Both the position numbers and the translations under genes were made by a program. Positions 1 through 5,696 of a stretch of 5,696 nt of DNA are shown here, in pieces. The stretch is from positions 1-5,696 of the forward strand of contig JAISJX010000077.1 of assembly GCA_031261145.1 (NCBI GenBank). Direction: 5' to 3'. This stretch comes from Tannerella sp. (GTDB lineage Bacteria; Bacteroidota; Bacteroidia; Bacteroidales; Tannerellaceae). Within the stretch, counting starts at the first letter, position 1; each line of letters starts with the position of its first letter. Below the pieces are notes generated by a model. It searched no databases. It worked only from the letters and a program-made list of their open reading frames with translations, and was not told the origin of the DNA.

Positions 1-37
1 TTCCAAAAGTTCGTCGCGCCCTTGGCGGATACCTTTT

Positions 38-358
38 ATGGATAACATGGAATTTCTGTCAGATATTCCGCTGTATGTAAGTGTTATAGGATGTATTGGC
101 GGAATTTTCTTCCTGGGGATTCCTTTGATAGCGCTTATCTATTCGCTGTTTAAAAGACCGATGAATCTCAAACCGATGTCATCCGGCGCAAAATGGGTAT
201 GGCTTATCCTGTGGGTAATCTCATTGATTGTATGTATATTATATGGCGTTATCCTTGCAAATTCATCCTTCCATGAGGCTTGCTTCCATATATCGTCGAT
301 CATCCAACAGGCAGGCGGTTTTTTGCAGGGTAGCGTCCTGCAAAATGCGCTGCCGTAA
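38..358 (+). CDS. Small two-helix membrane protein, similar to the C-terminus of PspC-domain proteins (possibly 5'-partial)
   Basis: From the first in-window Met the product is 106 residues. Two hydrophobic segments are visible, about residues 12-37 and 53-74, joined by a short basic loop (KRPMNLKPMSSGAKW) that should face the cytoplasm. The order helix, 'GIPLIALIYSLF', basic 'KPMSSGAKW' loop, helix is what I recall from the last two membrane segments of Bacteroidales PspC-domain proteins, envelope-stress-related membrane proteins of about 300 residues or more. The family call is inference. The frame is open to the left edge (from base 2), so this may be the tail of a longer protein. Alternatively, a different frame ends in TAA at 43-45 and overlaps this ATG by 8 bases, which would make position 38 a genuine coupled start. 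Residues 76-106 look unlike the membrane part and could be a neutral or read-through tail. No terminator follows directly; the repeat element at 361-560 does. Confidence 0.55.
   Translation: MDNMEFLSDIPLYVSVIGCIGGIFFLGIPLIALIYSLFKRPMNLKPMSSGAKWVWLILWVISLIVCILYGVILANSSFHEACFHISSIIQQAGGFLQGSVLQNALP
321..345. repeat. 9-bp perfect inverted repeat with 7-base loop inside the end of the upstream CDS
   Basis: TTTTGCAGG (321-329) and CCTGCAAAA (337-345) are exact reverse complements around the loop GTAGCGT. The hairpin lies inside the last codons of the small membrane protein. It is not followed by a T-run on either strand, so it does not look like a standard intrinsic terminator. It may weakly contribute to transcript 3'-end structure, or be chance. 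Confidence 0.4.
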
Positions 359-360
359 AG

Positions 361-560
361 ATTCAATGATTCAATAACGGCGTGGGGCTGACCAAAAAGG
401 GTATTTTGCACGTCATTGCGAGGGCAAATCCCGAAGCAATATATTAATAATCAATGCTCTGGATTGCTTCGCCTACGGCTCGCAATGACGAAACCAGACT
501 TTTTGGTCAGTCCCACGCGGTTCCGTTTAACGCTGTTATTTTATCTTTGAATTATTGAAT
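361..560. repeat. Composite nested inverted-repeat element in the intergenic region upstream of parC
   Basis: Several pairs of complementary arms are nested. Outermost, 361-372 pairs with 549-560 (11 of 12) and 373-382 with 531-540 (9 of 10), with 8 extra bases on the right side. Next, 376-399 pairs with 499-522 (22 of 24; GTGGG...TGACCAAAAAG against CTTTTTGGTCA...CCCAC). Inside that, CGTCATTGCGAG at 411-422 pairs exactly with 479-490, and CGAAGCAAT at 432-440 exactly with 463-471. The loop is 441-462. The 376-382 bases could pair with either of two right-hand partners. The inner core (CGTCATTGCGAG, a short spacer, CGAAGCAAT) is a repeat word I recognise from intergenic palindromes in many unrelated bacterial genomes. 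There is no coding capacity, and I found no clear target-site duplication. It could be a small non-autonomous mobile palindrome, a bidirectional transcription-end structure, or both. Transcribed, it would form a long hairpin between the upstream gene and the parC promoter. Confidence 0.8.
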
Positions 561-594
561 TTTGAAAGCGTTGAAACCTTGAATTATTAAAAAA

Positions 595-622
595 TCTCAT
601 TTCTCAATTCTCATTTCTCAAT
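595..622. repeat. Tandem duplication of a 14-bp unit, 2 copies
   Basis: TCTCATTTCTCAAT occurs twice, head to tail and without mismatch, at 595-608 and 609-622. Each unit is itself two near-identical 7-mers (TCTCATT and TCTCAAT), so the tract is about four 7-bp repeats. It ends 8 bases before the -7 box of the parC promoter, so copy number would change the spacing and sequence of the region where the -33 element should lie. Just upstream, TTGAATTATT also occurs twice (547-556 and 579-588). No function can be read from the sequence. Confidence 0.75.
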
Positions 623-630
623 TCTTTTTG

Positions 631-638
631 TACCTTTG
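631..638 (+). promoter_or_regulatory. Bacteroidota -7 promoter box (TACCTTTG) of the parC operon
   Basis: TACCTTTG matches the TAnnTTTG -7 consensus of the Bacteroidota primary sigma factor. Transcription would begin around 643-648, leaving a leader of about 20 bases before the ATG at 667. No convincing TTG-type -33 element lies about 19-23 bases upstream; that region is the TC-rich tandem repeat. The box argues that an in-frame TTG at 628 is not the start codon, because it would lie upstream of the transcript. Between this box and the ATG there is no strong Shine-Dalgarno, only an A/T-rich leader, as is common in this phylum. Confidence 0.65.
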
Positions 639-666
639 TCGCTCACGTAAAGTTGAAATTATATAT

Positions 667-3357
667 ATGGCATTAGACGACACGACACAACAGGGAGAGA
701 ACGATGAAACGAACGGCATCATCACGGATGTTCCGGAAGAGATTATCGCCGATACGGACGAGGAAAACGAACCTCTTTCCCATTCGGGGTATAAGGTTTT
801 TGCAGGAAGCGACGCAATACACCACCTTCCCGGAATGTACCAGAACTGGTTTTTGGATTATGCCTCGTATGTCATCCTGGAACGCGCCGTGCCGCATATC
901 AACGACGGATTAAAGCCCGTTCAGCGCCGTATATTGCATTCCATGAAGCGGTTGGATGACGGACGTTATAACAAGGTTGCCAACATCATCGGGCACACGA
1001 TGCAATTCCACCCTCACGGCGACGCTTCCATTGGCGACGCATTAGTGCAGTTGGGACAAAAAGACCTGTTGGTCGATTGCCAGGGTAACTGGGGAAACGT
1101 ACTGACGGGCGACGGGGCAGCCGCTCCGCGTTACATCGAAGCCCGCCTCTCCAAATTCGCATTGGAAACCGTTTTCAATTCCAAAACAACGGTATGGAAA
1201 CTCTCCTACGACGGGCGCAACAAAGAACCGGTCAGCCTGCCGGTGAAGTTCCCGCTCCTGTTGGCGCAAGGCGTCGAAGGCATCGCCGTCGGTCTTTCGT
1301 CCAAGATACTTCCGCACAATTTCAACGAGTTGATAGACGCCTCGATAGCCTATCTGCGGGGAGAAGACTTTACCGTCTATCCCGATTTCCAGACCGGCGG
1401 CTACATTGACGTATCCCGCTACAACGACGGCGAGCGCGGCGGTGCGGTCAAGATACGCGCCAAAATCAACAAGCTCGACAACAAGACGCTTGTCATCAGC
1501 GAAATCCCATTCGGACGAACCACCTCTACCCTGATTGATTCCATCCTGAAAGCCAACGACAAAGGCAAAATAAAGATACGGAAAATCGACGACAACACGG
1601 CGCAAAACGTCGAAATCCACATCCATCTTGCGCCGGGCATTTCCCCCGACAAGACCATCGACGCTTTGTATGCTTTCTCCGACTGCGAAACCAGCATTTC
1701 GCCCAACTGCTGCGTGATTGAGGACAACAAACCTTACTTCCTGAACGTAAGCACGGTTCTCCGCAATTCGACCGACCAGACGCTTATCCTGCTACGCACC
1801 GAATTGGAAATTGAGAAGACCGAACAGGAAGAAGCCCTGTTTTACGCCTCGCTGGAACGTATCTTCATCGAAGAACGGATTTATAAAGACGCAGAATTTG
1901 AAGAGGCCAAAAACATGGACATCGCAGTCGCACACATCCGCCTCCGCATAGAGCCGTTCGAGGAACGGCTGCTTCGCGAAGTGACCCGCGACGACATCCT
2001 CCGCCTGATGGAGATTAAGATGGGGCGCATCCTGAAATTCAACGCCGACAATAGCGACAAAGCTATCGCCCAAATAAAGGAAAATATCCAGCGCCTCGAA
2101 CTTCATCTGGCTAATATCGTCAATTACACCATTGACTGGTTCGCGATGCTGAAAGAAAAGTATGGCGCCGCTTTCCCGCGCCGGACCGAAATCCGCAACT
2201 TCGACACTATCGAGGTTACGAAAGTCGTCGAAGCCAACGAGAAACTCTATATCAACCGGGAAGAAGGTTTTATCGGCACCGGTCTGAAGAAAGACGAATA
2301 TATATGTAACTGTTCCGATCTGGACGACGTCATCCTGTTCTATCGTGACGGCGCCTACAAAATCATCCATATCAGCGACAAGATTTTTGTCGGGAAGAAT
2401 GTCATCTACGTCAATGTCTTCAAACGGAACGACAACCGTACTATCTATAACGTCATCTATCGCGACGGCAAGAACGGCTGCAATTTCATTAAACGCTTTG
2501 CCGTGACCGGGATAACCCGCGACAAAGAATATACCGTAACGAAAGGAACCGAAGGCTCCCGCGTTATTTACTTCAGCGCCAATCCTAACGGCGAAGCCGA
2601 GACCGTAAAGGTCATCCTGAAATTCAAACTCCGCCAGAAAACAATCGTTTTTGAAAAAGACTTCAGCGAGATTCTGATTAAGGGACGCGGCTCGATGGGA
2701 AATATCCTGACAAAATCCGAGATCAATAAAATATCGCTGAAACAAAAAGGCAGTTCCACCCTGGGCGGACGCATGGTCTGGTTTGACCACGACGTGCTGC
2801 GCCTCAACTACGACGGGCGGGGCGAAGAGCTTGGCGAGTTCCAGAGCGACGATTTGATATTGGTCATCCTGCGTAACGGCGATTTCTACACGACCAACTT
2901 CGACCTGAGTAACCACTACGATGACAACATCTTAGTGATTGAACGGTTCGATATCCGCAAAGTGTGGACGGCCGTGCTTTTCGACGCCGAACAGAAGTAT
3001 CCCTACCTGAAACGCTTCCCCTTAGAAGCCGGCAGCAAACGGCAGAATATCCTCGGCGAAAGCCCCGGAAATACGCTGTACCTGCTTACCGACGAGACCT
3101 ATCCACGGGTTGAAGTTCTTTTCGGAGGCAACGACAGTTTCCGCGAACCGCTTATTATCGACGCCGAGCAGTTTATCAGCGTCAAAAGTTTCAAAGCGAA
3201 AGGAAAACGTGTCACCACTTACGAAATCAAGACAGTCAACGAATTGGAACCCACTCGTTTTCCACCCAAAGAAGTGGAAGAAGAGCAACCCCAGGTCGTG
3301 GATGATAAAGAGAAAGAAGAATTTAACGACGGACAGATGAGCCTGTTTAATGAATAG
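667..3357 (+). CDS. parC: DNA topoisomerase IV (type IIA) subunit A, ParC/GyrA family
   Basis: This is the DNA-breaking and religating subunit of a type IIA topoisomerase, which pairs with a ParE/GyrB-type ATPase (not in the window) to decatenate and relax chromosomal DNA in the cytoplasm. The product is 896 residues. After an acidic N-terminal extension (about 1-45) comes the breakage-reunion domain. HPHGDASIGD (115-124) is the quinolone-pocket helix, and RYIEARLSKFA carries the active-site tyrosine Y156. A long charged helical section, about 375-510, fits the coiled coil and C-gate. From about 530 to 860 is a beta-rich DNA-wrapping C-terminal domain. I see no QRRGGRG GyrA box; KGRGSMGN (672-679) is the nearest glycine/arginine turn. 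That, and the overall likeness to Bacteroidales 'gyrase/topoisomerase IV subunit A', favours topoisomerase IV over gyrase. The tail is acidic and ends in QMSLF (890-894). I chose ATG 667 because the -7 box at 631-638 excludes the upstream TTG. The next start follows 2 bases after the stop, so this heads an operon. Confidence 0.92.
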   Translation: MALDDTTQQGENDETNGIITDVPEEIIADTDEENEPLSHSGYKVFAGSDAIHHLPGMYQNWFLDYASYVILERAVPHINDGLKPVQRRILHSMKRLDDGRYNKVANIIGHTMQFHPHGDASIGDALVQLGQKDLLVDCQGNWGNVLTGDGAAAPRYIEARLSKFALETVFNSKTTVWKLSYDGRNKEPVSLPVKFPLLLAQGVEGIAVGLSSKILPHNFNELIDASIAYLRGEDFTVYPDFQTGGYIDVSRYNDGERGGAVKIRAKINKLDNKTLVISEIPFGRTTSTLIDSILKANDKGKIKIRKIDDNTAQNVEIHIHLAPGISPDKTIDALYAFSDCETSISPNCCVIEDNKPYFLNVSTVLRNSTDQTLILLRTELEIEKTEQEEALFYASLERIFIEERIYKDAEFEEAKNMDIAVAHIRLRIEPFEERLLREVTRDDILRLMEIKMGRILKFNADNSDKAIAQIKENIQRLELHLANIVNYTIDWFAMLKEKYGAAFPRRTEIRNFDTIEVTKVVEANEKLYINREEGFIGTGLKKDEYICNCSDLDDVILFYRDGAYKIIHISDKIFVGKNVIYVNVFKRNDNRTIYNVIYRDGKNGCNFIKRFAVTGITRDKEYTVTKGTEGSRVIYFSANPNGEAETVKVILKFKLRQKTIVFEKDFSEILIKGRGSMGNILTKSEINKISLKQKGSSTLGGRMVWFDHDVLRLNYDGRGEELGEFQSDDLILVILRNGDFYTTNFDLSNHYDDNILVIERFDIRKVWTAVLFDAEQKYPYLKRFPLEAGSKRQNILGESPGNTLYLLTDETYPRVEVLFGGNDSFREPLIIDAEQFISVKSFKAKGKRVTTYEIKTVNELEPTRFPPKEVEEEQPQVVDDKEKEEFNDGQMSLFNE

Positions 3358-3359
3358 TT

Positions 3360-4211
3360 ATGAAGAAAATAATCTGTTTTACAACATTTCTTATATTCCT
3401 GCATATTCCCCTGATGGCGCAGAATGATGCCGGCGAACCGCCTCCCTACTCCGTAAATGAAGGGATGTTAGTCGGTTACGGAACCTATAACGTCCGGAAC
3501 TCCTACGTCACCGAACCGAGTTATACAGGCAAAGGAATCAGCGTACTCAACGACCGGATGAAACTTATTTCATGGATGGATTACCATATTTCCAGCCAGC
3601 AGATATTTCATGCCGAGCTTTCCGATACCGAAAATCCCGCAAGCACCATCAGCGCCCTTTCCGGTTATGTCGATTATTCACACGGGTATCACTATCGCTT
3701 TCAGCCTGTTGACAAACTGAAAGTGCTTGCCGGAGTAAACCTGTCAGGGCTGCTCGGTTTTTTCTACAATACGCACAACGGAAACAACTCCATTGCCATG
3801 AATGCGGATATTGATTTGAATCTTTCAGCCATAGCCATTTATGCCATTCCCCTGAAACACCGGCAACTCACGCTTCGTTTGCAATCGGAAATGGCTGTTG
3901 CAGGCGCCCTTTTCGCCCCCGGATACGAACAGTCTTATTATGAAATATTCAGTTTGGGGAATACCGATGGAATTGTCAGTTTCAGTTCTTTACACAACAA
4001 AACGGCCATACGGAATTATTTCACGGTCGATTTGCCGGTACGGAATTTAACCCTGCGCACCGGATACCTGAACAATATCTATTATACGGATATTCATGGG
4101 ATTAAAATACATAAAATATCCCACAGCATTATGATCGGATTGGTCAAGGAGTTTAACGCCTTTGGCGGAAGGAAGTTGAAGAGTAACAGTTTTCGGAGCG
4201 CTTATTATTAA
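3360..4211 (+). CDS. DUF3316-like secreted protein, probable outer-membrane beta-barrel
   Basis: The product is 283 residues and begins with a clear signal peptide: basic MKK, a hydrophobic core over about 4-19, and a likely signal peptidase I cut after LMA (A20) before Q21. The mature part alternates polar and hydrophobic or aromatic residues in many short strands, with no hydrophobic helix, as expected of an outer-membrane barrel or a periplasmic beta protein. The stretch EQSYYEIFSLGN (190-201) followed by 'SFSSLHN', and the earlier 'GYVDYSHGYHYRF' and 'LAGVNLSGLLGFFYNTHNGNN' regions, match my memory of the DUF3316 family, proteins of about 260-290 residues with unknown function found in Bacteroidales. 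That assignment is recognition, not a search result. The ATG starts 2 bases after the parC stop, so translation is probably coupled to parC and no separate promoter is visible. The stop is 8 bases before the next start. It has no conserved catalytic motif that I can identify. Confidence 0.8.
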   Translation: MKKIICFTTFLIFLHIPLMAQNDAGEPPPYSVNEGMLVGYGTYNVRNSYVTEPSYTGKGISVLNDRMKLISWMDYHISSQQIFHAELSDTENPASTISALSGYVDYSHGYHYRFQPVDKLKVLAGVNLSGLLGFFYNTHNGNNSIAMNADIDLNLSAIAIYAIPLKHRQLTLRLQSEMAVAGALFAPGYEQSYYEIFSLGNTDGIVSFSSLHNKTAIRNYFTVDLPVRNLTLRTGYLNNIYYTDIHGIKIHKISHSIMIGLVKEFNAFGGRKLKSNSFRSAYY

Positions 4212-4219
4212 ACGGGTGA

Positions 4220-5302
4220 ATGATGAAGAATCTATTGAACATACGGTCTGAAAGCAAACGCCCCGAATCTCTCCCGAAAAGATTCAGGGTCATCCTCCTG
4301 GCGATTCCGGTCTTCCTGTTGATGGGCTGCGAAAAAGCGGATCATTACACACGGGACCCGCGTACCAACTTTGAAGCCTTGTGGAAGATTATGGACGAGC
4401 ATTATTGTTTCTTTGATTATAAAGGGGTTGATTGGGACGAAGTCCACCGGAGGTATAGCAAACAAGTATCCGACACCATGAATCAATATCAGTTATTTGA
4501 TTTCCTCGGAGAGATGATTGCCGAAGTGAAAGACGGCCATACCAATCTGATTTCGTCATTTAATATCGCCCGCTACTGGGCTTGGTACGAGGATTATCCG
4601 CGTAATTACAACGAAGGCATCCATAGGAAATACCTTGGAACGGACTGCCGGATTACCGGTGGAATGAAATATCGGAAGTTCTCCAATGATGAGATAGGAT
4701 ATATGTACTACCAGAGTTTCTCCAGCCCCATCGGCGAGACTCAGTTAGACCAGATATTGTATTATTTCAAAGACTGCAAGGGGTTGATTATCGACGTGCG
4801 CGAAAACGGCGGCGGCTCATTGACCTACTCCGACCGCATTGCCGGCCGCTTCCTGACCGAGAAACTCTTAGTGGGATACATCCTGCACAAAACCGGCCCG
4901 GGACACAATGACTTTTCAGAGCCTTATCCGGTCGAAATCGAACCGGCCCCCGCTCCCTTAACCCGGTGGATGCGTCCCGTCGTTGTCCTGACCAACCGGC
5001 ACAGCTACAGCGCCACAAACGATTTTGTGAATAAGATGAAAATCCTTCCGCAAGTCACCATCATGGGCGACCAGACAGGCGGCGGCGGCGGTTTGCCCTT
5101 TAATTCGGAGCTTCCCAACGGATGGACAGTCCGTTTTTCGGCTTCTCCCTTGCTGGACGCCAACGGGCTGAACACGGAAAACGGCATTGAGCCGGACATA
5201 AAAGTATCCCTTACTCAATCCGATGCCTCCAAAGGGATTGATACGATCATCGAAGCGGCGATTAAGCATCTGCTCGCCCAAGCGGCAAATAAGGGAAATT
5301 AA
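4220..5302 (+). CDS. S41-family peptidase-like lipoprotein
   Basis: The product is 360 residues from the first of two adjacent ATGs (4220 and 4223). After a basic N-region, a hydrophobic segment ends in the lipobox LMGC, with the acylated cysteine at C37, so the protein should be anchored in the envelope facing the periplasm or cell surface. The helical N-terminal part contains 'FEALWKIMDEHYCFFD' and DGHTNL (105-110), both typical of tricorn-like S41 proteins. The S41 core follows: GLIIDVRENGGG, then TNRHSYSATNDF (258-269) with S264 as the likely nucleophile, then GDQTGGGGG and GIEPDI. The lysine found about 25 residues after the nucleophile in C-terminal processing proteases is replaced by glycine. 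It therefore resembles the Ser/Glu-type (tricorn/IRBP-like) branch rather than the Ser/Lys type; H107 and the Glu of GIEPDI are candidate partners. I see no PDZ domain. The substrate is unknown. It begins 8 bases after the DUF3316-like gene and is probably the last gene of the parC operon. No convincing terminator follows. Confidence 0.85.
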   Translation: MMKNLLNIRSESKRPESLPKRFRVILLAIPVFLLMGCEKADHYTRDPRTNFEALWKIMDEHYCFFDYKGVDWDEVHRRYSKQVSDTMNQYQLFDFLGEMIAEVKDGHTNLISSFNIARYWAWYEDYPRNYNEGIHRKYLGTDCRITGGMKYRKFSNDEIGYMYYQSFSSPIGETQLDQILYYFKDCKGLIIDVRENGGGSLTYSDRIAGRFLTEKLLVGYILHKTGPGHNDFSEPYPVEIEPAPAPLTRWMRPVVVLTNRHSYSATNDFVNKMKILPQVTIMGDQTGGGGGLPFNSELPNGWTVRFSASPLLDANGLNTENGIEPDIKVSLTQSDASKGIDTIIEAAIKHLLAQAANKGN

Positions 5303-5338
5303 TTCTTCGTTCTTTATTCTTAATTGAAAGAAAGTTCG

Positions 5339-5346
5339 TAATTTTG
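5339..5346 (+). promoter_or_regulatory. Bacteroidota -7 promoter box (TAATTTTG) before the antitoxin-like gene
   Basis: TAATTTTG fits TAnnTTTG and sits 17 bases before the ATG at 5364, giving a very short A-rich leader. A TTG at 5324-5326 is too close (12 bases between) to be an ideal -33 element. The box suggests the last gene pair has its own transcript rather than depending on the parC operon. Confidence 0.55.
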
Positions 5347-5363
5347 CAAAGGCAAATAGAAAA

Positions 5364-5684
5364 ATGAAAGCTATGAATACAATTGTAACTGCGGAAATAG
5401 ATGTCGCTACCCCTACCGGCAGGCGCATTGTCCATGACCTGGAGCGACACAAACGGACTGTAAAGTTAAACTATCCAACACCGGAAAGTATAACCGGAAA
5501 AACCTATACACATGAGGAAGAGTGGAGTATGGTTGATAAAAGCAAAGCAAAAAAAAATATTCCAGACCGGAAATTGGAAACTCTTCAAGGACTTTTTCCT
5601 GAAAAGAAAAATTATAGGGATGCCGAATTTTTGGCGTTCAATTCAATGTATAATATGGCTGAAATAATAGAAAGTGAAATATGA
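5364..5684 (+). CDS. Small protein resembling a Bacteroidales type II antitoxin
   Basis: The product is 106 residues from ATG 5364; a second in-frame ATG at 5373 gives a 103-residue form beginning MNTIVTAEIDV and is equally possible. The first third, a short strand followed by 'ATPTGRRIVHDLERHKRTVKL' and then 'GKTYTHEEEW', resembles small Bacteroidales antitoxin-like proteins I recall next to RelE/ParE-type toxins; such proteins usually dimerise, neutralise the toxin and repress their own promoter. The rest (about 57-106) is charged and helical and I do not recognise it. The gene is visibly richer in A and T than the parC operon, which suggests an accessory origin. It has its own -7 box and its TGA overlaps the ATG of the next gene (ATGA), the usual layout of antitoxin-toxin pairs. 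A run of nine A's at 5549-5557 lies in frame. The toxin-antitoxin role is inference; without the partner it could equally be an unrelated small operon protein. Confidence 0.6.
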   Translation: MKAMNTIVTAEIDVATPTGRRIVHDLERHKRTVKLNYPTPESITGKTYTHEEEWSMVDKSKAKKNIPDRKLETLQGLFPEKKNYRDAEFLAFNSMYNMAEIIESEI

Positions 5685-5696
5685 ATGTAAGACAAC
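5681..5696 (+). CDS. Start of a downstream gene truncated by the window end (toxin candidate)
   Basis: ATG at 5681 overlaps the stop of the preceding gene by 4 bases (ATGA) and opens MNVRQ before the window ends. Only five residues are visible, so nothing can be said about the family. The overlap and the antitoxin-like neighbour make a type II toxin the natural guess. Confidence 0.4.

Noticed and set aside
139..411. A 90-codon minus-strand frame over the small membrane protein
   Set aside because: It is antisense to a credible two-helix membrane protein, and its own start lies inside the inverted-repeat element.
361..622. A CRISPR array in the repeat-rich intergenic region
   Set aside because: The repeats are inverted or short tandem copies without regularly spaced direct repeats and unique spacers.
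628..666. A TTG start 13 codons upstream of the parC ATG
   Set aside because: It overlaps the -7 box at 631-638, so it would lie upstream of the likely transcript, and the added residues do not look like an A-subunit N-terminus.
2680..2703. KGRGSMGN as a GyrA box that would make this a gyrase
   Set aside because: It lacks the QRRGG core of the GyrA box, and the overall sequence looks like a topoisomerase IV A subunit. A gyrase role cannot be fully excluded without biochemical data.
1792..2916. A 374-codon open frame on the minus strand opposite parC
   Set aside because: It is a mirror of parC codon bias, with a low-complexity V/D/F-rich translation that resembles no protein, and it lies wholly inside an unmistakable gene.
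5303..5338. An intrinsic terminator after the S41 gene
   Set aside because: The spacer has TTCTTT and GAAAGAAAG stretches, but they pair poorly, contain almost no G-C pairs, and are not followed by a T-run.
4958..5452. A 164-codon minus-strand frame across the S41 3' end and the spacer
   Set aside because: It overlaps the S41 core motifs and the start of the small gene, has no promoter-like box, and its translation has no recognisable features.

Overview
The window looks like chromosomal DNA from a member of the Bacteroidota, most likely the order Bacteroidales. Three things point there. Two genes are preceded by a TAnnTTTG box, the -7 element read by the Bacteroidota primary sigma factor. 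The second complete gene has the look of DUF3316, a family I know from Bacteroidales. The topoisomerase subunit and the S41 lipoprotein also resemble the versions found in this group. No gene was assigned by database search; all family calls come from reading the translations.

Layout, all real genes on the + strand. (1) Positions 1-358 hold a small two-helix membrane protein resembling the C-terminal end of Bacteroidales PspC-domain proteins; its true 5' end may lie outside the window. (2) Positions 359-666 contain no gene. They hold a nested inverted-repeat element (about 361-560) with a 'CGTCATTGCGAG...CGAAGCAAT' core, a 14-bp tandem duplication (595-622) and the promoter of the next gene. 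(3) Positions 667-5302 look like one operon: the topoisomerase IV A subunit (parC-type), a secreted DUF3316-like protein and an S41-family peptidase lipoprotein, separated by only 2 and 8 bases. (4) After a 61-base spacer with its own -7 box comes a small, AT-richer gene resembling a type II antitoxin. Its stop codon overlaps by 4 bases (ATGA) the start of a further gene cut off by the window end. The arrangement suggests a toxin-antitoxin pair, but the partner is not visible.

The core is housekeeping DNA: a type II topoisomerase subunit that decatenates or relaxes DNA, apparently co-transcribed with two envelope proteins of unknown relation to it. The points most worth checking are a QMSLF sequence at the extreme C-terminus of the topoisomerase subunit, which matches the sliding-clamp-binding consensus; an alanine at its quinolone-contact serine position; the composite palindrome; the S41 protein lacking the usual catalytic lysine; and the truncated toxin-antitoxin-like pair. 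I see no clear evidence of a wholly new system in this window.
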